A program made the translations under genes and the position numbers. From positions 372,001 to 436,000 of the forward strand of contig NZ_FQWB01000002.1 of NCBI RefSeq assembly GCF_900129545.1: a DNA stretch of 64,000 nucleotides, written 5' to 3'. Below are positions 1 to 7,472 of this stretch, piece after piece (the stretch's first letter is position 1; the number at the start of each line of letters is the position of its first letter). The notes under the pieces were generated by a model. That model did not search any database. It was not told the DNA's origin and worked only from the letters and a program-made list of their open reading frames with translations. This DNA comes from Flavobacterium fluvii (GTDB lineage Bacteria; Bacteroidota; Bacteroidia; Flavobacteriales; Flavobacteriaceae).

Positions 1-582
1 GACATTGTCTCCAACGGCTTCTCTTACTCTTTTCAAGCGCTCCACGTCGGTTTTCCAATTCGGGGAACCCACTTTTATTTTCACGGCCTTGAATCCGCGA
101 TCCACATAATTGGTAACTTCTTCAATCAATTCGTCGATGGAATAGGAAATCCAGCCACCGGAACCGTACAAGGAAACTTTTTCTTTGTGGGTTCCCCATA
201 ATTTCCAAAGCGGTTGTTGCAAGGCTTTGCCCCAAGCGTCCCACATCGCAATGTTGATGGCACCTTGAACCCAACTCAACAATCCATTTTGTCCAAAATA
301 TTCGTGCAAATGATTCAGTTTGTCAAACACAAGTCCCGTTTCGTTTACCGAATGCCCAATTACGGCATCCATGCAATCTTTCAGGGCCCCTTTGATGGCT
401 TCAGGCGAATATTGGAAGGACAATAAATAGGATTCCCCCACAATTCCGTTGCGAAGTTTCAAGCGCAACACCACAAACGAAATTTCGCTGAGTGTGTGCG
501 TGGCATCCGATATGGGTTTCTTTAAAACACTGACCAATTTGAATAGTTCGATTTCCTGTATTTGTAATTCTTTATCGTTCAT
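1..582 (-). CDS. Enolase-superfamily (mandelate racemase/muconate lactonizing-like) enzyme, N-terminal part
   Basis: The frame runs open from an ATG at 582 off the left edge, giving 194 residues of an expected 350-400. The first ~115 residues look like the enolase-superfamily capping domain. They are followed by the start of the barrel with a KxK motif (KIK, about residues 168-170, in VKIKVG) that supplies a catalytic lysine in this family. Enzymes of this superfamily abstract a proton alpha to a carboxylate, often in sugar-acid dehydration or racemisation. The metal ligands lie beyond the edge, so the substrate cannot be told. An AraC-type regulator starts divergently 417 bp away and may control it (inference). 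Confidence 0.85.
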   Translation of the reverse strand, partial: MNDKELQIQEIELFKLVSVLKKPISDATHTLSEISFVVLRLKLRNGIVGESYLLSFQYSPEAIKGALKDCMDAVIGHSVNETGLVFDKLNHLHEYFGQNGLLSWVQGAINIAMWDAWGKALQQPLWKLWGTHKEKVSLYGSGGWISYSIDELIEEVTNYVDRGFKAVKIKVGSPNWKTDVERLKRVREAVGDNV

Positions 583-999
583 GTCAATAGTTTGTTGATT
601 CTGTTTTTTTTGTGGTTCTACTGGAAATATTGTGCGTCTATTCTTTTTTCAACCATTTAGAAAATTAAGGTTCATTAAGTTGTTTTTACTTTATTTTGGA
701 TGAAATAGTGCTATTTATTTTCAAGCCATTAATTAACATACAACTAAAAACGCTCTAAATCTTAATTTTCTTCATTCCCTTAATGGTTTACCTTTTTGTC
801 TTTCACGCAAAAGCCAGTAGAATCTTTTTTGTAAATAATTCGAAGTAAAATTAAGAGTATTCTAAGTTATCATTATTAACTCAATTATCTAAATTGTGCA
901 TTATTTTAGCATTCAAAAGTAGTTAATGTCTTTTTGATGTTTAAAAAAGTCTATTTTTGTTTTAAAAATTCTTTTCCACCAATAATTGAATAGTTTCCA
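583..999. other. Divergent intergenic region between the enolase-family gene and araC-type gene
   Basis: This 417-bp stretch is very AT-rich and has no credible open frame on either strand. It must hold the promoters of both divergent genes. A TATTTTTG box at 952-959 fits the Bacteroidota -7 consensus for the rightward gene. I see no palindrome convincing enough to name as the regulator's operator. Confidence 0.5.
933..959 (+). promoter_or_regulatory. Putative promoter of the AraC-type regulator
   Basis: TATTTTTG at 952-959 matches TAnnTTTG, with a TTTG at 933-936 as a possible -33 element. The spacer of 15 bp is shorter than the usual 17-23, so this is tentative. The start codon is 40 bp downstream of the -7 box. 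Confidence 0.4.
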
Positions 1000-1854
1000 A
1001 TGAAAGCTGAATACAGAAATGTAATGGACAACAACGAACATTCGTTGCGGGTTTCGTTTTTTCAGGACAATGAATTTCCGGCTTCTTGGCATTTTCATCC
1101 GCAATACGAACTGACTTATATCGTTAGCAGCAGCGGAATGCGTTATGTTGGCGACAGCATCCATAATTTCGGCAAAGGCGATTTTGTGTTGGTTGGCACT
1201 AATTTGCCCCATTCCTGGAAAACGGTTGGAGCCCAAACTTCAAAAGTGGAAGCCGTGATTATCCAATGGAACGAAGACTTGTTGGGCAATGATTGGATCC
1301 AAAAACCGGAATTTTACACCATTAAAAAAATGCTCGAATTATCCGCCAGAGGAATTAAATTTCCGGTCAAGACTGCCGTTAAAATGGAAGAAAGACTTAT
1401 GGATTTGGTCGATTTGCCTCCATTCGAAAAACTGATGCGTTTTGTGGAATTGTTGAACGAACTGTCCAGTAAAAAAGATTTCACGCTTTTGTCGTCTTCG
1501 AGTTTCAAAACCAATATTACCACCGAGGACAGCGACAGGATAAGCATTATCCAGGCGTATGTAAAAAACAATGTGCAATCCAAAATCCAGCTTTCGGAAG
1601 TGGCCGGTTTGGTTGGACTTACCGAAGTTTCGTTTTGTCGCTATTTCAAAAAAGTGCACAACAAGACATTCGTTACTTTTTTGAATGAATTCAGGATTGC
1701 CCTGGCTTGCCAGTTATTAATCGAAAAAGACCATACGGTTTCGGAAATTGGTTATCAATGCGGATTCAACAGCATCAGTTTGTTTCATCGATTGTTCATT
1801 CGTTTCATCAAATTGACGCCTTTGGAATACAGAAACAGTTATAAATCTATCTAA
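1000..1854 (+). CDS. AraC-family transcriptional regulator with N-terminal cupin sensor
   Basis: A 284-residue protein of usual length for a cupin-type AraC regulator. Residues ~25-70 form the cupin sugar-sensing fold, with HFHPQYELTYI and a KGDFVLVGTNLPHSW segment. The last ~100 residues hold two helix-turn-helix units, the first near IQLSEVAGLVGLTEVSFCRY, and end in the conserved FxRxFxxxTPLEYR pattern. It probably senses a small ligand and controls the divergent enolase-family gene (inference from position). The next gene on the right belongs to an accessory island, so it is unlikely to be part of the same unit. Confidence 0.9.
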   Translation: MKAEYRNVMDNNEHSLRVSFFQDNEFPASWHFHPQYELTYIVSSSGMRYVGDSIHNFGKGDFVLVGTNLPHSWKTVGAQTSKVEAVIIQWNEDLLGNDWIQKPEFYTIKKMLELSARGIKFPVKTAVKMEERLMDLVDLPPFEKLMRFVELLNELSSKKDFTLLSSSSFKTNITTEDSDRISIIQAYVKNNVQSKIQLSEVAGLVGLTEVSFCRYFKKVHNKTFVTFLNEFRIALACQLLIEKDHTVSEIGYQCGFNSISLFHRLFIRFIKLTPLEYRNSYKSI

Positions 1855-1874
1855 TACGAATTAATCAACGGTGA

Positions 1875-2051
1875 TTTTCCATTAAGCCAATTGCCCAAAT
1901 TTGCTCCGCAAAGTCTCCGACTTTGAGGATGTGTTCGTCAGTCTGTGACTGACATAAAAGAAAAAATCTAGAATAAAATCGGTTGGAAACCGAAAGTCAC
2001 TGCCTCAAAGTCGGAGACTTTGCGGAGCGGGTCTCGTGTAACGGCTGTTAG
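1875..2051 (-). other. Cassette-type tail of accessory island 1 (attC-like, hypothetical)
   Basis: Read on the minus strand, the region after the last island gene begins CTAACAGCCGTTACA (2051-2037), continues through long inverted repeats, and ends GGCTTAATGGAAAA (1888-1875). Island 2 ends with the same two blocks in the same order (20338-20352 and 20399-20412). AGCC near the start can pair with GGCT near the end, as in attC sites with conserved ends and a palindromic variable centre. The conserved blocks are seen directly; the attC reading is inference. Confidence 0.5.
1903..2028. repeat. REP-like element: perfect 26-bp inverted repeat with inner hairpins
   Basis: Arms at 1903-1928 and 2003-2028 are perfect reverse complements (GCTCCGCAAAGTCTCCGACT and onward to TTGAGG). 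Inside are two further hairpins: GTCAGTC-tgt-GACTGAC at 1937-1953 and CGGTT-gga-AACCG at 1980-1992. The pattern resembles the interspersed REP-type hairpins of flavobacterial genomes. It forms the centre of the island 1 tail. No transposase is nearby. Confidence 0.8.
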
Positions 2052-2064
2052 CTGAAGTACTATT

Positions 2065-2598
2065 TTATTCCACAAAAATAATTGCTTCTAAAGATTTGTT
2101 TCTTGTTTCAATGATTAAATTTGAAATAGAGTTTTCAAAATTTTGTATATCAAAGTGATCAAAAGTTGTGTCAAAGATTTTAATAGTTAAATCGTCTATT
2201 AATGTGTCTGAACTGTTTTTTAATGTTTCGTAAAGTTTTCTATCTATTGGTAAGATTAAGTCATAAAATCTTAAACGATATCTTGTTAATTCATCAATCA
2301 TTAAAAGGTTTATTGTTGACCGATCACTATTACTAATTGTACGACCTTTAAAGCTCTCAAGAAATGTTAAGATCTGATCGTGAAATTGAAAAAAATAAAT
2401 AAGATTGTTATCCAAAACAATACTTTTTAGAAAATCAACTTTTCGGCTCGTATGTTCATTTTTTTTCTCTTTATGCTGACTAATATACCAAATATAAATT
2501 GAGAACCCTAAAGTAAAAGTTGCAATTATTATATTGGAAATTTTATCTACTTTGTCAAGTAAATCAGTTTCATTTTCAAAAAGATAAAATTTAAACAT
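2065..2598 (-). CDS. Unknown single-pass membrane protein of island 1
   Basis: A 177-residue protein with no family I recognise. One hydrophobic helix spans about residues 21-39 (ISNIIIATFTLGFSIYIWYI), followed by a lysine-rich stretch (HKEKKNEH), which predicts a short N-terminal outside segment and a cytoplasmic, mostly helical domain of ~135 residues. Its start codon directly follows the stop of the DUF4325 gene with no gap, so it is the last gene of a translationally coupled trio. It may anchor or be the output of the ATPase/STAS-like pair (inference). Confidence 0.75.
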   Translation of the reverse strand: MFKFYLFENETDLLDKVDKISNIIIATFTLGFSIYIWYISQHKEKKNEHTSRKVDFLKSIVLDNNLIYFFQFHDQILTFLESFKGRTISNSDRSTINLLMIDELTRYRLRFYDLILPIDRKLYETLKNSSDTLIDDLTIKIFDTTFDHFDIQNFENSISNLIIETRNKSLEAIIFVE

Positions 2599-2925
2599 CT
2601 AATCTAATGCTGTGTTTTCTCGTAAAATTCTTTTGATAGCTTCTTTTAACGGCTTTTCGTAAGGATATTCACCTTTATTCATAAAGTTGAATTTTTCATA
2701 GAACTTATCTTCTTTATATTTCTTTACAACATTTATAAAAAGCTCTTCAAAAAAAGATGGATTTATAGAAAATAGATCTGAAGGAATAATAATATCAATT
2801 TTATCATATTGTTCGGCTACAGAATCAATTTTACAAGCAATTCTGACTTCTCTGCCTCGATCTCTTCCTGTAAATATTTTAGCGCCTTTCGTTCTATATA
2901 ATTCTAAATCTATTGTATAGCTCAT
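2599..2925 (-). CDS. DUF4325-type STAS-like protein of island 1
   Basis: A 108-residue protein. The middle reads GRDRGREVRIACKID, then a beta-strand block IDIIIPSDLFSINPSFFEELF. This fits the DUF4325 STAS-like family, where a short hydrophobic strand is followed by a serine- and phenylalanine-containing helix. STAS-like proteins often act as phosphorylatable partners of GHKL kinases in partner-switching. It overlaps the ATPase gene by 4 bp and abuts the membrane-protein gene, so the three are surely co-expressed. No phosphorylation site can be assigned with certainty; a Ser in SINPSFF is the obvious candidate. Confidence 0.65.
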   Translation of the reverse strand: MSYTIDLELYRTKGAKIFTGRDRGREVRIACKIDSVAEQYDKIDIIIPSDLFSINPSFFEELFINVVKKYKEDKFYEKFNFMNKGEYPYEKPLKEAIKRILRENTALD

Positions 2926-4304
2926 ATCACATCATCTTTAGTAATTAATATTTTTGCACTTATAATTGTTCCTGGAAAACAGTCTTTAATATGTTTTACA
3001 TATTTTCTATCTGGTTTATCTTCAATGTTTCCACTCTCGTTAAACGTCATAACTTTAAAACTATCTTTACCTATCAATTTATCTCTTATTTCATATTTTC
3101 CATCAAAGATAATATTTGTATTACCAGATATCAAAGATAACCTTGATATATTATCTAAATCTTGTGAGTTTGATTTTAAATTAAAGAAACTTTCTATAAA
3201 TCTAATTGATCCGTTTCCTCTCTTGTAATCTTCAATCGGTATTGAAGTAATTCCTTCTTGAAGAGCATATAATGTCCAAAGAGTCTCTTCATCAAATGAT
3301 TTCGAAAACCAATTATTTTCAGTATATTTTTTTGACAGTTCAGCCATTCTATCTTTAATCTCAAGATTAGTACATTTTGGAGATTTAAATTTTTGGTAGA
3401 TAGAATCACCAAAATTCAAAATTACTAAATGATATATTCCATATGCTGATTTTAATTTTTCATTAGAAATTTGTTGAAAATAACCTGTTGAATACCTGAA
3501 ATTTTGAGTTGAATGTTCTTCGGCATTAATTAAGATTTCTCCAAAAACCGTGCTTAGGTTTTCTATAGTATCTATTGATAATTTTTTTTGTATTGTTTCA
3601 AGAGAACTTATTACGTGTTGAACTAAATCAGTTGCATCAATTTCTTTTCTTTTGTCATTATTTATGCTCTTTTTTTCTTTGTTGTGAACACATAGTTTAT
3701 AAGGTACAATGTCCTCAAATTTATGGACTTTTTTGTTAATAATTGCAGGAGAGCCAATTGAAAAAAGAATTTTTTGGATGTTCTCGTCTTCTATATTTCT
3801 TCCACCAATTGTTCGCAAAATAGGTCTTGTTTTAGAATATAAACTTCTTTTTTTTCCGAACTTAAATAAATCAATTAAAATAATGTCTAAAAATATTTGC
3901 GCTGAAAGATCAATATCTTTACAATTACTGTAATCAATTATGATAGTTCTGAATGCATCAGAAAGAATAGTATTAACAAGTGTATATATAAAGCGTAAAG
4001 AATTATTTCTCTGAGTATTTAAGCAAAAATTTTTCGGAATTTTTATTTTATACTCGGATTTTTCGTAATCTATTACATAATCAGAATAATAATAATCAAC
4101 ACCTTCAATTTTAGCTAATATAAATTTGATGTTTTTTGGCAACCATTTATTAATTTGCATTTCGTATGATAGGTCACCATCTAACTCTTTATTAAGAGTT
4201 AAATTATAGTTTAATGCTATTATTCTTTTCTTTTTTTGTTTACTTTTAAATATAAGTTTTCTTTTAAAACGTTTACGAATTATATATTGAGATGGTTGTT
4301 TCAA
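2922..4304 (-). CDS. GHKL-type ATPase with N-terminal STAS-like region, island 1
   Basis: A 460-residue protein with a lysine/arginine-rich N-terminus. About residues 104-146 contain a STAS-like strand (FRTIIIDYSNCKDIDLSAQI). The C-terminal half carries the four GHKL boxes: N-box EILINAEEHS (256-265), G1 LNFGDSI (296-302), G2 RGNGSIRFI (362-370) and G3 PGTII (444-448). No His-phosphotransfer domain is present, so it resembles anti-sigma-type Ser/Thr kinases or other GHKL ATPases more than sensor kinases. There is no ATG: an in-frame TAG lies 24 bp upstream, and the best start is TTG at 4304. It heads the three-gene operon. Confidence 0.75.
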   Translation of the reverse strand: MKQPSQYIIRKRFKRKLIFKSKQKKKRIIALNYNLTLNKELDGDLSYEMQINKWLPKNIKFILAKIEGVDYYYSDYVIDYEKSEYKIKIPKNFCLNTQRNNSLRFIYTLVNTILSDAFRTIIIDYSNCKDIDLSAQIFLDIILIDLFKFGKKRSLYSKTRPILRTIGGRNIEDENIQKILFSIGSPAIINKKVHKFEDIVPYKLCVHNKEKKSINNDKRKEIDATDLVQHVISSLETIQKKLSIDTIENLSTVFGEILINAEEHSTQNFRYSTGYFQQISNEKLKSAYGIYHLVILNFGDSIYQKFKSPKCTNLEIKDRMAELSKKYTENNWFSKSFDEETLWTLYALQEGITSIPIEDYKRGNGSIRFIESFFNLKSNSQDLDNISRLSLISGNTNIIFDGKYEIRDKLIGKDSFKVMTFNESGNIEDKPDRKYVKHIKDCFPGTIISAKILITKDDVI

Positions 4305-4325
4305 TTTTGCGGTTTTTAAGTATTT

Positions 4326-4425
4326 CTACTAACTTGTACATAGTAATGACGTGGTCGCTAGTATACACCTAATTTTGGGTAGATTGTAGTGATAAGCGTC
4401 GTGCTTTATTTTAAGTCAAATATAT
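4326..4425 (-). promoter_or_regulatory. Conserved 100-bp cassette leader of island 1
   Basis: On the minus strand this stretch holds TATATTTG (4424-4417, a -7 element), GACGCTTATCAC, ATCTACCCAAAATTAGGTG and ACAAGTTAGTAG (4337-4326), ending 21 bp before the TTG start. It aligns without gaps to 19091-19190 in front of island 2, with about 62 of 100 positions identical by hand count. A CAAA at 4439-4442 could be a -33 element with a short spacer. The alignment is seen directly; its role as promoter plus recombination or translation signal is inference. Confidence 0.65.
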
Positions 4426-4494
4426 AAATAATTATTTACAAATAATTAAAAGAACTTTTTGCTTGTATATATTTTAAAATCGTAGTGCGATTAA

Positions 4495-5259
4495 TCAAAA
4501 TCCTTCAAAAACGCCCAATCCAAATAGGGCAAAATCATATTTCACGGGATCGTTCGGGTCGAGTTCACGAAGTTTTGAATCGAGTTCTGCCAAAGCTTTT
4601 CCGTCGTTTTGCTTTCGGGTCAACAAGCCCAATTTTCGGGCCACATTGCCGGAATGCACATCGAGCGGACAGGATAGGAGCGAAGGCGAAATGCTTTTCC
4701 AGATGCCCAAATCAACGCCTTTGTTGTCTTGGCGACACATCCATCTCAGGTACATGTTGATGCGTTTGGCCGCAGAGCCGTTCATCGGGTCGGAAATGTG
4801 CTTTTGGGTTCTGTTTTGGTGTTCGATTTCGAAGAATGTTTTCTTGAATTCGGAAATGCTTTTTTGCATCGAATTCGATTCTTGGTGTTTGGCAAAAACA
4901 GCTTCGAGACCGCCGTGATTTTTGTAAATGTGTTGCAAACCTTTGATGAAACCCATAAAATCTTGTCCGTTGAAGGTTCGGTGTACAAAAGTTTCCAATC
5001 GTTCCAAATCATCTTCGGTATGCGATAGCACAAAATCATGAGGCGAATTCCCCATCAAATCCATCATCTTGTGGGAGTTTTTGATAATCATTTTGCGATT
5101 GCCCCAAGCGATGGTGGCGCTCAAAAAACCGGCAATTTCGATGTCTTCTTTTTGTGAAAACAGATGCGGTATTTGAACGGGATCACTTTCGACGAAATCC
5201 AGCGTGTTGTATTGCAAGACTTTTTCGTCAAGGAAGGATTTGAGTTTTGATTGATTCAT
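4495..5259 (-). CDS. TIGR02757/DUF2400 family protein
   Basis: A 254-residue protein of full family length. The family match rests on the N-terminal pattern DFVESDPVQIPHLFSQKEDIE, then AGFLSATIAWGNRKMI, and later KRINMYLRWMCRQD and a DVHSGNVARKLGL block. The helical arrangement with RWMCR recalls helix-hairpin-helix DNA glycosylase folds, but no function is established. The downstream neighbour is the LolD-type gene, 105 bp away across a repeat fragment, so the two may be separate units. The gene end lies only ~70 bp from the island 1 leader. Confidence 0.85.
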   Translation of the reverse strand: MNQSKLKSFLDEKVLQYNTLDFVESDPVQIPHLFSQKEDIEIAGFLSATIAWGNRKMIIKNSHKMMDLMGNSPHDFVLSHTEDDLERLETFVHRTFNGQDFMGFIKGLQHIYKNHGGLEAVFAKHQESNSMQKSISEFKKTFFEIEHQNRTQKHISDPMNGSAAKRINMYLRWMCRQDNKGVDLGIWKSISPSLLSCPLDVHSGNVARKLGLLTRKQNDGKALAELDSKLRELDPNDPVKYDFALFGLGVFEGF

Positions 5260-5294
5260 AATATGACGCTGATGAAACTAATTTTTCTGTTGAT

Positions 5295-5320
5295 GTCATT
5301 GCGAGGAACGAAGCAATCTC
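5295..5320. repeat. Interspersed repeat fragment (GTCATTGCGAGGAACGAAGC type)
   Basis: GTCATTGCGAGGAACGAAGCAATCTC sits in the 105-bp gap between the DUF2400 and LolD-type genes. This sequence is a familiar dispersed repeat arm in many bacterial genomes. The opposite arm of the hairpin is not present here, so it is a solo half. No coding role. Confidence 0.6.
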
Positions 5321-5364
5321 ATCCTTGATTAATTTATTTGTTTTAAACTGAACACTGCGACTGC

Positions 5365-6072
5365 TTACTGCCCACTAATTTGCCCATCCACCATTACCAG
5401 TTTTCTATCGGCCATATTGGCGAGTTCTTCGTTGTGGGTTACAATCACGAAAGTTTGTCCAAACTCGTCGCGCAGTTTGAAGAATAATTGGTGCAGGTTT
5501 TCTGCGGAATGCGTGTCGAGATTTCCTGAAGGTTCATCGGCAAAAATGATGGCAGGTTTGTTGATTAATGCTCTCGCCACGGCCACACGTTGTTGTTCTC
5601 CGCCCGAAAGTTCGTTGGGTTTATGGTTGATTCGATGTGAAAGTCCGAGATATTCCAACAGTCTTTTGGCTTCCGTTTCTGTTTCCTGTTTTGATTTATT
5701 GGCAATGTAAGCGGGAATGCAAACATTTTCCAAAGCAGTGAATTCCGGCAATAATTGGTGAAATTGGAAGATAAATCCCAAATTCAAGTTTCTGAATTTG
5801 GACAAGGTTTTGTCGTTCATCGTCAGGATGTCTTGGTCGTTGATGCGCAATCCTATTCCGTTTTCGATGGTGGGTTTAGCTTCGCTCTGTTCGTCCCGAT
5901 AGTTATCGGGACTCGGGTGATCCAATGTGCCAAGAATTTGCAAAAGTGTCGTTTTTCCGGCTCCAGAAGCGCCCACGATGGAAACGATTTCGCCTTTTTG
6001 GATATGTAAATCAACTCCTTTGAGTACGTGAAGTTGGTCGTAATATTTATGTATGTTTTTTGCTTGTATCAT
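5365..6072 (-). CDS. lolD: LolD-type ABC transporter ATP-binding protein
   Basis: A 235-residue ABC ATPase. Walker A GASGAGKT is at 34-41, the Q-loop is in [18 protein letters not shown] (101-118), the signature LSGGEQQ at 155-161 and Walker B IIFADE at 175-180. The Q-loop region is nearly diagnostic of LolD, which powers release of lipoproteins from the inner membrane with LolC/E. The permease genes are not adjacent. Oddly, residues ~54-68 ([15 protein letters not shown]) form an extra loop before the usual ING/D strand, and part of it is encoded by a 20-bp palindrome (5893-5912). Confidence 0.85.
   Translation of the reverse strand: MIQAKNIHKYYDQLHVLKGVDLHIQKGEIVSIVGASGAGKTTLLQILGTLDHPSPDNYRDEQSEAKPTIENGIGLRINDQDILTMNDKTLSKFRNLNLGFIFQFHQLLPEFTALENVCIPAYIANKSKQETETEAKRLLEYLGLSHRINHKPNELSGGEQQRVAVARALINKPAIIFADEPSGNLDTHSAENLHQLFFKLRDEFGQTFVIVTHNEELANMADRKLVMVDGQISGQ
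5893..5912. repeat. Palindromic repeat inside the lolD coding sequence
   Basis: GTCCCGATA-gt-TATCGGGAC is a 9-bp stem with a 2-nt loop. It encodes residues 54-60 of the LolD-type protein in frame. Near-identical CCCGATAnnTATCGGG palindromes are frequent dispersed elements in Flavobacterium genomes (from memory), so this looks like an in-frame repeat insertion. Confidence 0.6.
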
Positions 6073-6245
6073 GAATTGGAACAGTTTTCACAAAGAAACA
6101 AAGATTTTGGCTGATTTCTAAAATTATCTTTTGACTTTGAGGTAAAATAAAATTTAGGATGATGGTTTTAAATCGTAAATCGAATATCAAAAATCTGAAA
6201 TTATCTTGGCATTGGATTTGTATCTTTGTTTTGAAAATTTAAAAA

Positions 6246-6539
6246 ATGAAAGAAGAAATTCAAGTGGAACAAGCAGACAATAAAAGCAGGGATCTTATTC
6301 TGGGATTGTTGTTTGACGGAATCGGAATGTTGTCATTTTCTATTCCGCTCATTGGAGAATTCTCGGACGTGGTTTGGGCTCCAATTGCCGGGTTTCTGAT
6401 GACGAGAATGTATAAAGGCAAAATGGGGAAGGTGGCTGGAGTTTTTGCTTTTCTGGAAGAAGTCATTCCGTTTAGCGATGTGATTCCTTCTTTTACCTTG
6501 ACCTGGATTTATAATTATTGGATAAAAAAGAAAGGTTGA
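6246..6539 (+). CDS. Small conserved membrane protein, function unknown
   Basis: A 97-residue protein with a charged N-terminus (MKEEIQVEQADNKSRD). Hydrophobic segments lie at about 18-36 (LILGLLFDGIGMLSFSIPL), 45-55 and 65-92. It ends in a KKKG tail, suggesting cytoplasmic termini. The start ATG is preceded by the AT-rich spacer usual for this genome. It is convergent with the DUF6787-like gene, one base apart, which supports a real gene under tight packing. No function can be given. Confidence 0.75.
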   Translation: MKEEIQVEQADNKSRDLILGLLFDGIGMLSFSIPLIGEFSDVVWAPIAGFLMTRMYKGKMGKVAGVFAFLEEVIPFSDVIPSFTLTWIYNYWIKKKG

Positions 6540-6540
6540 T

Positions 6541-6855
6541 TTACTTTTTTTCTTCCTTGAAGAAGAATCCCAATCCCATACTTTTCAACATTTTCTTTGA
6601 AAAGGGAAAGAAAAATTTGGATTGGCCAAAAAGCCAACCAAAGAACATCAGCAAGAAAGGATACAAGGGCAACACCAAAAGAATAAGAATTAAATAATAG
6701 GGAATCCAATGGGTGTTTTCATTATTGATGCCTAAATAATTCATTGCAAAACTAGAAATCTTCGCCGACAAAGAACCGTTTATTGCAAAAACCACAAAAA
6801 TAATTACCAATTGAAAATTCGATTCAATGCCCCAACGTTTTTTTAAGTCCCTCAT
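6541..6855 (-). CDS. DUF6787-like membrane protein
   Basis: A 104-residue protein beginning MRDLKKRWGIESNFQLVIIF, which matches the start typical of DUF6787 proteins of Flavobacteriia (sometimes mislabelled diacylglyceryl transferase). Two or three transmembrane segments are seen at about 15-35, 50-72 and possibly 60-80. The tail is rich in Phe and Lys. It ends one base from the stop of the convergent small membrane gene. Function is unknown. Confidence 0.65.
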   Translation of the reverse strand: MRDLKKRWGIESNFQLVIIFVVFAINGSLSAKISSFAMNYLGINNENTHWIPYYLILILLVLPLYPFLLMFFGWLFGQSKFFFPFSKKMLKSMGLGFFFKEEKK

Positions 6856-6885
6856 ATTCTCTAAATAATAACAAATATAGTGAGA

Positions 6886-7362
6886 TTATCTGGTTGGAAC
6901 ATAACCATTCAATTTTTGTTTGAAAGTGTTTTGAAAATAAATCATGTAATTATAAATTAAGTAATTCACTTCATAGCCATAGTGGATTTGTGGTTCATAG
7001 TTAATGGTCATTTCATACAAATTCGGGTTGTATCGTTGAGGTTGCAATACACGATTGTTCCATTCGTTGACATAGATTTGGTTTTTGATTTCCAAATAGC
7101 TTAGCGAATGATAACCTCGGGGTTGAGACATGCTAACGAGCCAAGTACTAAAACCGGGGTCTATGATAATTACCTCATATTGCAAGGAATCATTGGCAAT
7201 TCGAATCGTGTCATTGGTAATCCGAACTGGTTTTTGGGTAATTTGTATGGAGTCGTTTTTGATGGTCAATGTTTTCTCGGGACTTGAAACTGTTGATTTC
7301 GAAGAGTTGCAACCCATAATTAGGCAAAGAAGAAATGCGATTATGTAAATATAATTTTTCAT
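6886..7362 (-). CDS. DUF6146 family lipoprotein
   Basis: I choose the ATG at 7362 rather than the in-frame one at 7380, because MKNYIYIIAFLLCLIMGC then forms a clean signal peptide with a lipobox cysteine. The mature part begins with a Ser/Lys-rich linker and an odd repetitive stretch alternating Ile/Asn/Asp-Ser (ITNDTIRIANDSLQYE). The C-terminal half (PGFSTWLVSM, WNNRVLQP, INYEPQIHYGYEVNYLIYNY) fits DUF6146. The product should be a membrane-anchored periplasmic or outer-membrane protein of unknown function, about 158 residues. Confidence 0.75.
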   Translation of the reverse strand: MKNYIYIIAFLLCLIMGCNSSKSTVSSPEKTLTIKNDSIQITQKPVRITNDTIRIANDSLQYEVIIIDPGFSTWLVSMSQPRGYHSLSYLEIKNQIYVNEWNNRVLQPQRYNPNLYEMTINYEPQIHYGYEVNYLIYNYMIYFQNTFKQKLNGYVPTR

Positions 7363-7422
7363 GGGCGTAAAATGAACCATAAAATTACAAAAACAAATAG
7401 TTGATTAGTAGTTTTTTAGCAT

Positions 7423-7454
7423 AAAAAAAGGCCGCCTTTTCAGACAGCCTTTTT
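7423..7454 (-). terminator. Rho-independent terminator after serA
   Basis: On the minus strand AAAAAGGCTGTC-tgaaaa-GGCGGCCTTTTT forms a 12-bp stem (two G-T pairs) followed by a T run. It lies 19 bp after the serA stop. Confidence 0.75.
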
Positions 7455-7472
7455 GCTTATAATTTGAAATTA

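Noticed and set aside
2065..4304. A prophage or plasmid remnant
   Set aside because: There are no structural, integrase, replication or lysis genes, only three coupled signalling-type genes.
4305..4494. An additional small gene in the leader of island 1
   Set aside because: Every frame is broken by stops within a few codons; the stretch is accounted for by the conserved leader and flank.
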